NCBI GenBank assembly: GCA_964447275.1
Contig: CAYURI010000007.1
Location: 1 to 42,347, forward strand
Length of the DNA: 42,347 bases
Reading direction: 5' to 3'
DNA from: DAOSVX01 sp964447275
GTDB taxonomy: Bacteria > Bacillota_I > Bacilli_A > RF39 > UBA660
Shown here piece after piece: positions 1 to 9,649 of this stretch. The stretch's first letter is position 1; each line of letters starts with the position of its first letter. Made by a program: the position numbers and the translations under genes. The notes under the pieces are model-generated. The model saw only the letters and a list, made by a program, of their open reading frames with translations, was not told where the DNA came from and made no database searches.

Positions 1-336
1 TTAGAAAGTCGTTTAGATAACTTAGTTTATCGTATGGGACTTGCAAAAACTAGACGTGGTGCTAGACAAGTAGTTAACCATGGTCATATTTGTGTAAATG
101 GGAAAAAAGTAGATATTCCTTCTTACACAGTAAAAATTGGTCAAGTTATTAGTATTAAAGAACAATCTAAAGAACATCCAGCAATTCTTGAAGCTATTGA
201 AGCAACTTTAAATAGACCAACATTCATATCTTTTGATTTAAAAAGTTTATCAGGAGCTTATTTAAGACATCCAGACAGAACAGAATTAAATAATGATATT
301 AATGAATCATTAATTGTTGAATATTACAATAGATAA
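1..336 (+). CDS. rpsD: 30S ribosomal protein S4, C-terminal part
   Basis: The frame is open from base 1, so the gene begins upstream of the window and about 111 residues are visible. The segment reading RMGLAKTRRGARQ followed by VNHGHICVNGKKVDIPSY is the S4 RNA-binding domain typical of RpsD. S4 binds 16S rRNA early in 30S assembly and often represses its own translation. The end (VEYYNR) is a normal S4 C-terminus, so only the N-terminal half is missing. It is followed at once by a hairpin terminator. The identification is secure. Confidence 0.96.
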   Translation, partial: LESRLDNLVYRMGLAKTRRGARQVVNHGHICVNGKKVDIPSYTVKIGQVISIKEQSKEHPAILEAIEATLNRPTFISFDLKSLSGAYLRHPDRTELNNDINESLIVEYYNR

Positions 337-340
337 TATT

Positions 341-366
341 AAAAAGTGCTATTTAGCACTTTTTTT
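341..366 (+). terminator. Terminator after rpsD, shared with the M16 operon
   Basis: AAAAAGTGCT and AGCACTTTTT form a 10-bp stem around a 4-base loop. T-runs occur in both directions, so it can end rpsD on the plus strand and the M16 peptidase operon, whose stop lies inside the stem, on the minus strand. Confidence 0.85.
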
Positions 367-1644
367 CATGGGTTTTATTACCATAACAGCAATATTATTT
401 TTAAAGTATATCTTCTTAATAAGCTTATTAAAATCTCTCATATTAAGTCTTTTTATAATTCCATAGTAATTAGTCATTACTTTATTATGATCAATAATAT
501 TATTAACTATAATATCATTCTTATTAGGAACTTTATCATAATATAAAATCGTATTGCTTATTAAACATTTCTTTTTACGTTCTAATTCTTCTTCAGTTAT
601 TTTTAATTTTCTTAATTCTTTTTTAATTAAAGGAATAACTTTTAGGGGATTTTTGCTTTCAAATATAATAGTAAGAAGAATACCTGATTTACCAATTGAT
701 GCACTAGAATATAAAGAACCAATTACTAATCCTTTATTAACCAGTTCTTCATTAAATGCACTAGTAGAACCAAATTTTGCATCAATTAATAATTGAAAAT
801 AAAAATCTAACTTAGGTTCTTTTAAATATTTAAAAGTATTATATGATAATTTAAGACGAATCGCTGTTTTGGCAATTTCAATATTTTTTGATATTTCATC
901 ATAACTTTTTTTAACTTTTAATGGCTCTTTAACTTTTTTGAAATTTATCTTACGGAATCTTGGAAAACTTTTTTTAGTTTGATTGTCATTTATTATTTTT
1001 AACGCTTCATCTTTATCAAAATTACCAGTTATAACTACAAACATATTCTTAGGATGATAAAAAGTATGATAAGCAAAATTAATGTCATCTAAAGAAATTC
1101 TTTTAACATCATCAATAGTACCAGCTATTGGTTCTTTTCTTTTACTATAAAAGAAGACGTTTTTTAAAGCTTTAACATTTAAATCTTTATAAGGATTATC
1201 ATCACCCATTTTTATTTCTTCAATAATAATATTTCTTTCTTTTTCCACATTTTCTTTTGTAAAATATGGTTCACTAACAAAATCTAATAGTAATTCTAGG
1301 TTTTCTTTAAACTTTTTAGGACCAACAACATAATAACAAGTTTCAGCATTACTGGTATAAGCATTAGAATGTGATCCATATTTTGCAAACTCAGAACTAA
1401 CTTCATTACCATTTGCATCTTTAAACATTAAATGTTCCAAAAAATGAGCTACCCCATTTGGTAAGTTATAATATTTATTTTTTATACCTAATTTAAAGTC
1501 ATTATAAGCCCCACCATATTTTGTAACATAGGAAATATAAAAACTTTTTGATTTTAAATCCGGCATTAAATATATTCTTAACCCATTTTTTAATTTAGCA
1601 TAAAAAAGCTCTTCATTAACGCCTTTAATCTTAATTCTTTTCAT
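349..1644 (-). CDS. M16 family zinc peptidase (YmfH-like)
   Basis: A 431-residue insulinase/processing-peptidase-like protein. The inverted zinc motif HFLEH (residues 67-71) is intact, with glutamates near residues 142-143 (ERNIIIEE) placed to supply the third ligand. One M16 protomer has two homologous halves, and the length fits. It overlaps the upstream M16 gene by 14 bp and should be translationally coupled to it. In B. subtilis the paired genes ymfF and ymfH have this arrangement; this gene is the motif-bearing YmfH-like member. It probably works with its partner as a heterodimeric peptidase; the substrate is unknown. No signal peptide is seen, so it is likely cytoplasmic. Confidence 0.88.
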   Translation of the reverse strand: MKRIKIKGVNEELFYAKLKNGLRIYLMPDLKSKSFYISYVTKYGGAYNDFKLGIKNKYYNLPNGVAHFLEHLMFKDANGNEVSSEFAKYGSHSNAYTSNAETCYYVVGPKKFKENLELLLDFVSEPYFTKENVEKERNIIIEEIKMGDDNPYKDLNVKALKNVFFYSKRKEPIAGTIDDVKRISLDDINFAYHTFYHPKNMFVVITGNFDKDEALKIINDNQTKKSFPRFRKINFKKVKEPLKVKKSYDEISKNIEIAKTAIRLKLSYNTFKYLKEPKLDFYFQLLIDAKFGSTSAFNEELVNKGLVIGSLYSSASIGKSGILLTIIFESKNPLKVIPLIKKELRKLKITEEELERKKKCLISNTILYYDKVPNKNDIIVNNIIDHNKVMTNYYGIIKRLNMRDFNKLIKKIYFKNNIAVMVIKPMKKSAK

Positions 1645-2902
1645 CTTTTAAGTCCCCTTCTAAAAAGAATGTGGTATTTATTTTTAGTTTATTAGCAACT
1701 TTCAAAATATCTTTAATAGTGGTGTTTTTAATGCCTTCTTTTCTTTCTTTAATGGTTGGGAAAACACCTAAAGAAGTCATGTAATAATCATTTACTAAAG
1801 TGTTTTGACGATCATCAATTGTTTCTAAATAGTTTATTAAACTTATTTTGGCATTAGTAAGTTCTTCTTTAGATATCTTGCCTTTTTTTACTTCATCAAT
1901 TGCTTTTTTAATCAGTTCACTAGCTTTTTTAAAATCTTTCTTATTAACCGCTGCACAAATCATTAAAACATCATTAAAAGGCTTTGGTTCAGTATAAACA
2001 TAATAACAAAGTGAATTATCTTTTCTTAAATATTTAGGCAATTTGCCTTCTAAACCAGAACTTAATATTTTATTAATAAGCACCGCCGTAATTTGTTTTT
2101 CAAAAAAGCTGATATTATTGCAATTATATCCCATAACTAAAATAGATTGATTATATTTATCTTTTTTGATAACTATTTCTTCTTTTGCTTTTTCTTTTAA
2201 TGGTGCAGAGGTTTTTATTTGATAAGTTTTATCACCAATAAACTTATATCTTTTTTCAATTTCCTTAACTACGTAATCCATATCTAAATCACCAATAATT
2301 AAAATATCACAGTTGATCTTTTGATAAACTTCTTGATAATAATTATATAGATTGTTAGGCGTTACTTTTTTTAAATCATCTAGGGAACCTGGTATTAAAT
2401 AATTGAGCGAAGAGTCTTTATCCATTATATTTATTGCTTCATCAAAAGCAACATTCTCAGGATTTTCTTTATAAGATTTAATCTTAGCTTCTAACATATT
2501 TTTAACTGCTTTAAAGCTTTCTTTATCGAAGCATTTATTTTTAATATTGGGTTTATTTAATATATCAAAAATAAAATCCAACATCTCTTTTAAAAAGTTT
2601 TTATCGCAATACTTGGGATTTAAAAAATCAAAACTAAAAGTTGAGCTTAGTGTATTTCCTGCTTTGGATGTATCAGTATAAAAATAACTATCATAAAGCT
2701 CTTCTAAACGAATATTCTTAGCTATTTTTGTCTTATAATTATTAGAACTATAAGCTAATATTCGATTTAAAAAGCATCTTTTCATAATATTTTCTTTTTT
2801 CATATCTTCATTAAATATAACTTCAATATGACATTTTTTAAAACGATCAGTTTTAATTGTATAAACTTCAAAATCTTTTAAACTGTATTTTTTATATTTC
2901 AT
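1631..2902 (-). CDS. M16 peptidase-like partner without zinc motif (YmfF-like)
   Basis: A 423-residue M16-fold protein. No HxxEH motif is present near the N-terminus, where the sequence around KCHIEVIFNEDMKKEN replaces it, so this subunit is probably catalytically inactive. The C-terminal half keeps family features such as the R/Y-type LRKDNSLCYYVY segment, which in M16 proteins helps bind substrate in the partner's active site. It starts at ATG 2902 behind a GAGGTGACTT ribosome site and is first in a two-gene operon with the active M16 gene, overlapping it by 14 bp. The active/inactive pairing is common in this family. Confidence 0.82.
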   Translation of the reverse strand: MKYKKYSLKDFEVYTIKTDRFKKCHIEVIFNEDMKKENIMKRCFLNRILAYSSNNYKTKIAKNIRLEELYDSYFYTDTSKAGNTLSSTFSFDFLNPKYCDKNFLKEMLDFIFDILNKPNIKNKCFDKESFKAVKNMLEAKIKSYKENPENVAFDEAINIMDKDSSLNYLIPGSLDDLKKVTPNNLYNYYQEVYQKINCDILIIGDLDMDYVVKEIEKRYKFIGDKTYQIKTSAPLKEKAKEEIVIKKDKYNQSILVMGYNCNNISFFEKQITAVLINKILSSGLEGKLPKYLRKDNSLCYYVYTEPKPFNDVLMICAAVNKKDFKKASELIKKAIDEVKKGKISKEELTNAKISLINYLETIDDRQNTLVNDYYMTSLGVFPTIKERKEGIKNTTIKDILKVANKLKINTTFFLEGDLKDEKN

Positions 2903-2919
2903 AAGTCACCTCAAGATTT

Positions 2920-2925
2920 ATTATA
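2920..2925 (-). promoter_or_regulatory. -10 box of the M16 operon
   Basis: On the minus strand the sequence reads TATAAT, 18-23 bases upstream of the YmfF-like start codon. No good -35 box is recognised. The divergent mscL promoter must lie in the same 70-base gap. Confidence 0.55.
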
Positions 2926-2975
2926 GCATATTTTATTTTTGTTATTTAAATGATAAAATAAAGTTGGAGGTCAAA

Positions 2976-3347
2976 ATGATAAAAGAATTTAAAAAATTTA
3001 TAGCTAGAGGTAACGTTATTGATTTAGCAGTTGGTGTTATTGTTGGTGGTGCTTTCTCTAAAATTGTATCATCACTAGTTGATAATATCTTAATGCCTTT
3101 AGTAGGACTTGTTATTGGTGGTTTAGATTTTTCTAATTTAGTAATTACATTTAAAAATACAACTATTAATTATGGTTTGTTTATTCAAAATGTCGTTGAC
3201 TTTATAATAGTTGCTTTCTGTATCTTCTTAGTAGTAAAAGTAATAAATAAAATAGCTTCTAAAAAAGAAGAAAAGCCTAAAAAAGCCGACGAACTAATTG
3301 TCTTAGAAGAAATTAGAGATACTTTGAAGAAACAAAAAAAGAACTAG
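2976..3347 (+). CDS. mscL: Large-conductance mechanosensitive channel MscL
   Basis: A 123-residue protein with the MscL pattern: N-terminal amphipathic helix (MIKEFKKFIARGNVID), pore-lining TM1 (LAVGVIVGGAFSKIVSSLV), a short periplasmic-type loop, TM2 near residues 65-87 and a charged C-terminal helix. It forms a homopentameric tension-gated pore that releases solutes on hypo-osmotic shock. An upstream in-frame TTG at 2964 is rejected because it overlaps GGAGG (2966-2970), which is correctly spaced for ATG 2976. The gene is monocistronic and ends in a hairpin. Confidence 0.95.
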   Translation: MIKEFKKFIARGNVIDLAVGVIVGGAFSKIVSSLVDNILMPLVGLVIGGLDFSNLVITFKNTTINYGLFIQNVVDFIIVAFCIFLVVKVINKIASKKEEKPKKADELIVLEEIRDTLKKQKKN

Positions 3348-3360
3348 TAATAGTTCTTTT
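3336..3360. terminator. Terminator between mscL and the orphan gene
   Basis: AAAAGAACTA and TAGTTCTTTT form a 10-bp stem with loop GTAA. The mscL stop codon lies in the hairpin. T-runs on both strands suggest it serves the convergent gene too. Confidence 0.85.
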
Positions 3361-3364
3361 AAAT

Positions 3365-4168
3365 TTAATTTAAATGTTTTTGAAGAAGTTTGGCTTTAAC
3401 ATCATCTAAGCCACTTTTCTTTGTTTCTTCCGCCTTTGTTGTAACATTTATTAGCTCGTCAATAGTTATTTGACCATCACAAGCTATATTATTAGGAACA
3501 ACATTATATTCTTCCCCTGTTAACAGGTTCACCACAGGAGGAACATAATTACCATTTTCATCAATAACTCCAAGCAAGTAATTTGCAGGTCTAACAGCAG
3601 CTATATTGTTAGGAGTACACGGAAGATGCATATCATAAGAATTAGGAATTGGTATAGCAAATGAAGCTCTTTTTGATCCGTTAATCCCAACAAAATCCGT
3701 ACATTCCAAAAATTTTGGTGATATAATTTCATTTAATCTTAGGCTATATAATATAAATCTATTAAGTGAGCTTAAAAGCACAGCATTTGGGCCAGCATCT
3801 CTTATGTTATCTTCAATTCCCCTATCGCTCAAGTCATAGCTAAACTTTTCTTCAAAAACTTTGCCATTTCTTTGCATATGAATAACAATATTTCTAGCTA
3901 AAAAATTTGGCCTTGGCCTTGTATTATAAAAATCATAAAAAGTTTCTAACTCCGGGCGAGGACAAATTAGATGAGCAAAAAAATTATTATCATCTTTTAT
4001 TTCTATTGCCTGTACTAAGTCACTTGTTGATAAAATTTGGCCTATCTCACTATGAGATACTCCCATAGTATAGAAGACATTTTTGCCACCATCATTAATA
4101 ATCTTTTTTCTATGAACAATTATTTTTCCAAAAGTAACGTCATCATTACCAAATGTTATATAAACCAT
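3365..4168 (-). CDS. Hypothetical protein, 267 aa
   Basis: I do not recognise this family. The protein is soluble, with no signal peptide or membrane segment. The N-terminus (VYITFGNDDVTFGKIIVHRK) looks beta-rich. A mid-section rich in Pro and Asn (PIPNSYDMHLPCTPNNIAAVRP) precedes a short segment LLGVIDENGNYVPPVVNLLTGEEY that resembles a small beta-hairpin domain, and the tail is helical and Lys-rich. Start ATG 4168 follows AAGGAGAATCTTT, a clear ribosome site. It stands alone between mscL and the ABC exporter pair, with no functional link evident. Confidence 0.7.
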   Translation of the reverse strand: MVYITFGNDDVTFGKIIVHRKKIINDGGKNVFYTMGVSHSEIGQILSTSDLVQAIEIKDDNNFFAHLICPRPELETFYDFYNTRPRPNFLARNIVIHMQRNGKVFEEKFSYDLSDRGIEDNIRDAGPNAVLLSSLNRFILYSLRLNEIISPKFLECTDFVGINGSKRASFAIPIPNSYDMHLPCTPNNIAAVRPANYLLGVIDENGNYVPPVVNLLTGEEYNVVPNNIACDGQITIDELINVTTKAEETKKSGLDDVKAKLLQKHLN

Positions 4169-4223
4169 AAAGATTCTCCTTAATTAATAATTTATTATAA
4201 ATCAATTACGTAATAAGTCAATA

Positions 4224-6029
4224 TTAATTTTGGAATTGTGAATTATATAACTCAGCATAAAAACCATTCTTTTTTATTAAATCTTCATGGGTACCTTGTT
4301 CAACAATATCACCATCTTTTAAGACAAGGATTAAATCAGCATTTTTAATTGTTGATAATCTATGAGCTATAACAAATGATGTTCTTCCTTTAGTTAATTT
4401 ATCCATGGCTTTTTGAACTAGTTCTTCAGTTCTAGTATCTACTGAAGAAGTTGCTTCATCTAATATAATTAATGGGGCTTTTTCCAACATACTACGAGCA
4501 ATAGTTAGTAATTGTTTTTGACCAGCCGAAATGCTATCAACATCATTTATAACTGTATTATAGCCATATGGTAATGTTCTAATAAAGTGATCTAATCCTA
4601 CTACTTCACAAGCTTCTTTTACTTCTTTATCAGTTATCCCTTTTTGATTATAAATAATATTTTCTTTTATAGTGCCGTTAAATAACCAAGTATCTTGTAA
4701 TACCATCGAAAATAATTCATGAATATTTTCTCTTTTTAAGAGATTAATAGAAATACCATCAATTTTAATATCACCAGAATCTATTTTATAAAATTTCATT
4801 AATAGATTTACTAAAGTGGTCTTGCCTGCTCCAGTAGGTCCTACTATAGCTATCTTTTCTCCAGCTTTTATATTGGCATTAAAGTCTTTAATGATTACTT
4901 TGTCTTTGTTATAACCAAATTTAACATTTTCAAAAACAACATTACCTTTGACATCTTTTTTCTTTAACTCTACTTTGGTTTCTTCTTTAGTCATTTCTTC
5001 TTCAGCTAAGAAATTAAATACTCTTTCACTGGCTGCTGCTGTTGATTGTAACTGAGTAGCTGCTTGAGCTATAGTAACTAAAGGATTAGTAAATATTCTG
5101 ACATAAATCATGAAAGCTACTATCGTACCAATTGTGATTTTATTATCTATTACTAATAAAGCTCCTACTATACAAATTGCTACATAACCAAAGTTTCCTA
5201 TAAAAGCCATTATTGGTTGCATTAACCCAGATAAGAATTGACTCTTTTTAGAACTATCAAATAGTTTATCATTTATATCGTCAAACTTTTTATTAGCATC
5301 ATAAGTACCATTATATACTTTTACAACGTCATGTCCGGAATATATTTCTTCAATATGACCATTTAATTTACCTAATTCATTTTGTTGAGCATTAAAATAT
5401 TTTTGCGATTTAGAAAGTATTATTATCATTAATATAAATCCTAATAAAGTAGCTATAATACCAGTTAAAGCCATTTGCCAATTAGTTATAAACATCATAG
5501 TAGATACACCAATAAATAGTGTTATGGCCCCTACTAAAGAAGCTACACTATTATTCATAGTTTGACTTATGGTATCAACATCATTAGTAACTCTAGATAA
5601 AATGTCACCATAAGTATTATTATCAAAATATCTAAGTGGTAATTTATTTATTTTTAAAGCTATTTCATTACGTAGTTTCTTAGAAAACTTATTGGTTACA
5701 ATTGCCATTATAAAGCCTTGTGAATAATTAAATATGGCACTGATTAAATAAATAGATACTAAAAATATCGTAATATTTCTTACTTTAGTAAAGTTAATTC
5801 CAGACATTAAGCCTTTTAATATTTCATTAGTTAACTCTTTAATATTATCTGGTCCAATTATGGTTAATACTGAACTAATAATTGCCAGAACTAAAGATAA
5901 TAAAATTAATTTATAATATGGTTTTGAGAATTTAATTAACTTACCCATTGAGCCTTTAAAGTCTTTAGGTTTTTCCATTCCCATATTTTGTTCCTTCATC
6001 ATTTTAGGAGAACTTTTAACATTAGGCAT
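4224..6029 (-). CDS. ABC exporter half-transporter, catalytic subunit of a heterodimer
   Basis: A 601-residue fusion of six membrane helices (about residues 35-320) and an ATPase domain. Walker A is GPTGAGKTT, Walker B LIILDEATSSVD has the catalytic Glu, and the H-loop is VIAHRLSTI. The signature is SISAGQ rather than LSGGQ. Its start lies 8 bp inside the preceding ABC gene. In heterodimeric exporters such as BmrCD, LmrCD and TM287/288, one subunit supplies a working Walker B/His while the other supplies the canonical signature. This pair fits that plan. Likely a multidrug or lipid/peptide exporter; the substrate cannot be read from sequence. Confidence 0.9.
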   Translation of the reverse strand: MPNVKSSPKMMKEQNMGMEKPKDFKGSMGKLIKFSKPYYKLILLSLVLAIISSVLTIIGPDNIKELTNEILKGLMSGINFTKVRNITIFLVSIYLISAIFNYSQGFIMAIVTNKFSKKLRNEIALKINKLPLRYFDNNTYGDILSRVTNDVDTISQTMNNSVASLVGAITLFIGVSTMMFITNWQMALTGIIATLLGFILMIIILSKSQKYFNAQQNELGKLNGHIEEIYSGHDVVKVYNGTYDANKKFDDINDKLFDSSKKSQFLSGLMQPIMAFIGNFGYVAICIVGALLVIDNKITIGTIVAFMIYVRIFTNPLVTIAQAATQLQSTAAASERVFNFLAEEEMTKEETKVELKKKDVKGNVVFENVKFGYNKDKVIIKDFNANIKAGEKIAIVGPTGAGKTTLVNLLMKFYKIDSGDIKIDGISINLLKRENIHELFSMVLQDTWLFNGTIKENIIYNQKGITDKEVKEACEVVGLDHFIRTLPYGYNTVINDVDSISAGQKQLLTIARSMLEKAPLIILDEATSSVDTRTEELVQKAMDKLTKGRTSFVIAHRLSTIKNADLILVLKDGDIVEQGTHEDLIKKNGFYAELYNSQFQN

Positions 6030-7782
6030 TTTCTAACTCCTCCTTGCTTAATTGAGATAACGCGATCTCTTTGTAAACTTTACACTTATTTAACAATTCC
6101 TTGTGATTACCAATTCCTACAAGCTTGCCATTTTCTAATACCACAATTTTATCAGCATTAATAATTGTCCCTATTCTTTGCGCAACTATTAGTACTGTCG
6201 CATCTTTAGTATACTCTCTTAAATCTTTTCTTAAGTTATAATCGGTTTTATAATCAAGGGCTGAAAATGAATCATCAAAGATATATATTTCTGGATTTCT
6301 AAGTATTGCTCTGGCTATTGCTAATCTTTGTTTTTGACCTCCCGAAATATTATTACCACCCTGAGCCACATGATAGCTATATTTATCAGTCATGCTTTCG
6401 ACAAAGTCATATCCTTGAGCTATCTTAACGGCTTTTTTAATATCATTATCAGTTATTTTTTTATTACTTTTCCCATAATTAACATTATATTTAATTGTTC
6501 CAACAAACATTACAGCTCTTTGAGGTATGTAACCTAATTTGTTATATAAATAATCTAATTTATATTCTTTAACATCAATTCCATCAATTAATATCGTTCC
6601 ACTTGTAGCATCATAAAATCTTGGTATTAAATTAATTAATGTTGATTTGCCACTACCTGTACTACCAATAAAAGCTACTGTTTCGCCTTTTTCAATTTTG
6701 AAAGAAATGTCCTCTAACATACATTCTTCAGCATCAGGATATTTAAAAGATACATTTTTAAATTCTATTGTTCCTTTTTCGTTTGTTATATCTTTATATA
6801 TATTACCATCTTTAATTTTAGAATTAGTATTTAATACTTCTAAGATCCTTTTGGCTGATATTGCTGCTCTTGGAAAGAAAATAAAGAAGAAAGCTAGCAT
6901 CATAAAGGCCATAACAACTTGCATGGCATATGAAGAAAAGACTACCATGTCACTAAACATACTGATTTTAGAAGTTAAAGCAGCTTTTTCAATTAAATAA
7001 GCACCTATTATATAAATAGATACTGTTAAACCAGACATTAATAAATTCATCATTGGTGATATTAAAGCCATCATTTTTTGCGTAAACATATTAGTATCAG
7101 TTAATTTATTATTAGCTTTTCTGAATTTATCTTCTTGAAAAGTTTCAGCATTAAAAGCTCTTATTACTCTTATACCAATTAAATTTTCCCTAGTTACTTT
7201 ATTTAAGTTATCAGTTAAAGTCTGAATGATTTTAAATTTAGGTAGTGCTACTGTTACAAGCAAAACTATTACTGCAAGCAAAACAAAAGTAGTTACTCCG
7301 GTAGCCAAGCTCCACTCCCAGTTTTTGCCAGCTATTTTAGATATTGCCCAAGTAGCTAAGATTGGTGCTTTAATAATTAATTGAAGCCCCATAGCTATTA
7401 CCATTTGAACTTGGGTAACATCATTAGTAGTTCTAGTTATTAAACTTCCTGTCGAAAATTTATTAACTTCTTCCATCCCAAAGTCTTCAACTTTTCTAAA
7501 TACTTCGCCTCTAATTTTTTTAGAGAAAGTAGCTGCTATATAAGCAGCAAAGTATCCAACAAAAAAGGCTGATGCCAGGCTTCCTAGAGCACATAAAAGC
7601 ATTTTACTACCAGGAATCATTATATCCTTAATAGTAGTTCCTTTGGTTTGAATAAAAGTAGTTATTTCCGTCATATAATCTGGTAGTTTTAAATCCAAAT
7701 AAACTTGACCAACGATAAATACAATACTAACTAATATTAGTAACCATTCCTTTATCCCTAATTTTTTTAATAATCTAATCAT
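6022..7782 (-). CDS. ABC exporter half-transporter, degenerate-site subunit
   Basis: A 586-residue membrane-ATPase fusion, first gene of the pair. Walker A GSTGSGKST is near residues 373-381 and ISGGQ near 479-483. Walker B reads IYIFDDSFSALD, with Asp504 where the catalytic Glu is expected, and the H-loop has Gln535 in place of His (IVAQRIGTI). It therefore forms the non-hydrolytic site of a heterodimer while giving its intact signature to the partner encoded at 4224-6029. ATG 7782 follows GAGGGATATAG. Confidence 0.9.
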   Translation of the reverse strand: MIRLLKKLGIKEWLLILVSIVFIVGQVYLDLKLPDYMTEITTFIQTKGTTIKDIMIPGSKMLLCALGSLASAFFVGYFAAYIAATFSKKIRGEVFRKVEDFGMEEVNKFSTGSLITRTTNDVTQVQMVIAMGLQLIIKAPILATWAISKIAGKNWEWSLATGVTTFVLLAVIVLLVTVALPKFKIIQTLTDNLNKVTRENLIGIRVIRAFNAETFQEDKFRKANNKLTDTNMFTQKMMALISPMMNLLMSGLTVSIYIIGAYLIEKAALTSKISMFSDMVVFSSYAMQVVMAFMMLAFFFIFFPRAAISAKRILEVLNTNSKIKDGNIYKDITNEKGTIEFKNVSFKYPDAEECMLEDISFKIEKGETVAFIGSTGSGKSTLINLIPRFYDATSGTILIDGIDVKEYKLDYLYNKLGYIPQRAVMFVGTIKYNVNYGKSNKKITDNDIKKAVKIAQGYDFVESMTDKYSYHVAQGGNNISGGQKQRLAIARAILRNPEIYIFDDSFSALDYKTDYNLRKDLREYTKDATVLIVAQRIGTIINADKIVVLENGKLVGIGNHKELLNKCKVYKEIALSQLSKEELENA

Positions 7783-7822
7783 CTATATCCCTCAATTCGC
7801 AATATCATCATTATACTACAAA

Positions 7823-7852
7823 ATAAAAAAGATGAATAAATTATTCATCTTT
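7823..7852 (-). terminator. Terminator after the third ABC gene
   Basis: AAAGATGAATAA and TTATTCATCTTT pair around the stop codon of the gene at 7841-9601, followed on the minus strand by TTTTTTATTTT. Confidence 0.8.
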
Positions 7853-9601
7853 AATATTTTCAGTTAATTCTTTTTCATATAATTCTCGGTATAATTTGTT
7901 TTCTTTATATAATTCTTTATGAGTCCCTTCACCTACTATTTGTCCTTCATCAATCACAATAATTCTTTCGCTATCCATAACTGTCGATAAACGATGAGCA
8001 ATAATTAAAATCGTGTTTGTGCCTTTAATATTGTTAATTGCCTGTTGGATTTCCATTTGGGTTTGATTATCTAAAGAACTAGTTGCTTCATCAAACAATA
8101 TGATTTCACTTTTCTTAAGAAGTGCTCTGGCTATGGCTAATCTCTGACGTTCACCACCAGATAACATCGTTCCGCCTTCACCAATTAAGGTATCATACTT
8201 ATCAGGTAGACTCATAATAAAGTCATGTAATGAAGCTTTCTTACAAGCCTTGATAATTTCTTCATCGCTAGCTTTATCATTAACAATTTTTAAATTATCT
8301 TTAATAGAAAAATTAAATATATAAGGCGATTGAGTAATAACTGTGATATTACCTCTAATACTTTCTTCATCTAAAAGATCAATATTTACCCCATCAATTA
8401 ATATTTCGCCATCATTAATTTTATATAACTTAGTTAGTAAGTTAAAGATGGTTGATTTACCACTACCACTTTTACCGACAAAAGCCGTTGTTGTATTGGC
8501 TTTAATTTTAAAACTAAGATCTTTAATAATATTACGATTTTCTTTATAACTAAAATTAACATTTTTAAATTCAAAGTCGCCATTTACTTTATTAATATGT
8601 TTATTCCCAAAGGTTTCTTTAGGATATTTTTCTTCATCTAATAAATCAAACACCCTACCAGCTGATACATTAAATCGTTTTGTTATTTCCATAAGCTGAG
8701 AAATATAATCTAATAAAGAAAATATTTTACCTCTATACATATACAAAACCACGAAACTAGTAATTGTTAGAAGTTTATTACTAACTAGAAAAACAGCAAG
8801 CAAAATAAATGCTAAATCAATAACATCTTGAACTGAGCCAGAAAAGAAATTATATAAACTATATTCTTTATTCATTTCATATCTTTTTTGGTTAGAACTT
8901 GTTAATTTGTTATTGATTGTTTTGGTAATGTTTTTGCCAGCATTTAATACTTTTATATCTCTTAACCCTCTAATAAGCTCGGACATTAAACCAGTATTAG
9001 CTTCATTTAATTTACGATATTCTTTATCAATTTCAAACCACTTTTTCATTCTGTTTTTCTTAAACCAAAACAGAATTATAATTGCTACCATAAAAAACAA
9101 AAATATATATTTATTAACAATAAAGATGGCCACCATAATACCTATGTTAGTTATAATATCTGTAATAGTACCACCAATTTGATTAAATATGTCTGCTATA
9201 TCACTGGTATCTTTTGTAATTCGGTCAATAAAAATCCCTGATGAAGTATTATCAATTATCCTTGTTTCAAAGCGAAGGATCTTTTTAGAAATATCACTTT
9301 GAATTGATAAAAGCGTTTCTCTAAATAGCACTTGACTTGACTTACGAGAAAAATACCTAGCTACATTTCTAAGAATCTCAATAACAAAAACTCCTAAAGC
9401 TATATATATTAATTCTGTTAATAAATTACCGGTTATTTTTAGTAACGCTTGAGCACTTAAAACAGGCACAACTGCTCCAACTGCACTTAATACTAAAGAT
9501 CCAACAAAAAATATTATTAATTGCTTCTTTTGTTTTTTAGTATATACCCAAGTTTTTTTTAGATTTCTAAAAGTCTCATTGTTCTTCAACATCATCACCA
9601 C
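7841..9601 (-). CDS. ABC transporter ATP-binding/permease protein (canonical half-transporter)
   Basis: A 586-residue exporter with membrane helices up to about residue 300 and a complete ATPase domain: GKSGSGKST, LSGGERQRLAIARALL, IILFDEATSSLD and IIAHRLSTV. All catalytic residues are canonical, so it can act as a homodimer. It lies upstream of the heterodimer genes on the same strand but has its own terminator, so it is a separate unit. The start is uncertain: the minus strand reads GTG GTG ATG ATG TTG with no clear upstream ribosome site, and the true start could be the ATG at 9595 or 9592. The substrate is unknown. Confidence 0.88.
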   Translation of the reverse strand: MVMMLKNNETFRNLKKTWVYTKKQKKQLIIFFVGSLVLSAVGAVVPVLSAQALLKITGNLLTELIYIALGVFVIEILRNVARYFSRKSSQVLFRETLLSIQSDISKKILRFETRIIDNTSSGIFIDRITKDTSDIADIFNQIGGTITDIITNIGIMVAIFIVNKYIFLFFMVAIIILFWFKKNRMKKWFEIDKEYRKLNEANTGLMSELIRGLRDIKVLNAGKNITKTINNKLTSSNQKRYEMNKEYSLYNFFSGSVQDVIDLAFILLAVFLVSNKLLTITSFVVLYMYRGKIFSLLDYISQLMEITKRFNVSAGRVFDLLDEEKYPKETFGNKHINKVNGDFEFKNVNFSYKENRNIIKDLSFKIKANTTTAFVGKSGSGKSTIFNLLTKLYKINDGEILIDGVNIDLLDEESIRGNITVITQSPYIFNFSIKDNLKIVNDKASDEEIIKACKKASLHDFIMSLPDKYDTLIGEGGTMLSGGERQRLAIARALLKKSEIILFDEATSSLDNQTQMEIQQAINNIKGTNTILIIAHRLSTVMDSERIIVIDEGQIVGEGTHKELYKENKLYRELYEKELTENIKDE

Positions 9602-9649
9602 AAAAATTATAACATAAAAGTATATATTTTATTAGTATTATTGACTTAA

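Noticed and set aside
346..796. Plus-strand reading frames over the M16 peptidase gene
   Set aside because: They lie antisense to a gene with clear protease motifs, have no ribosome sites and read as low-complexity Ile/Asn/Ser sequence.
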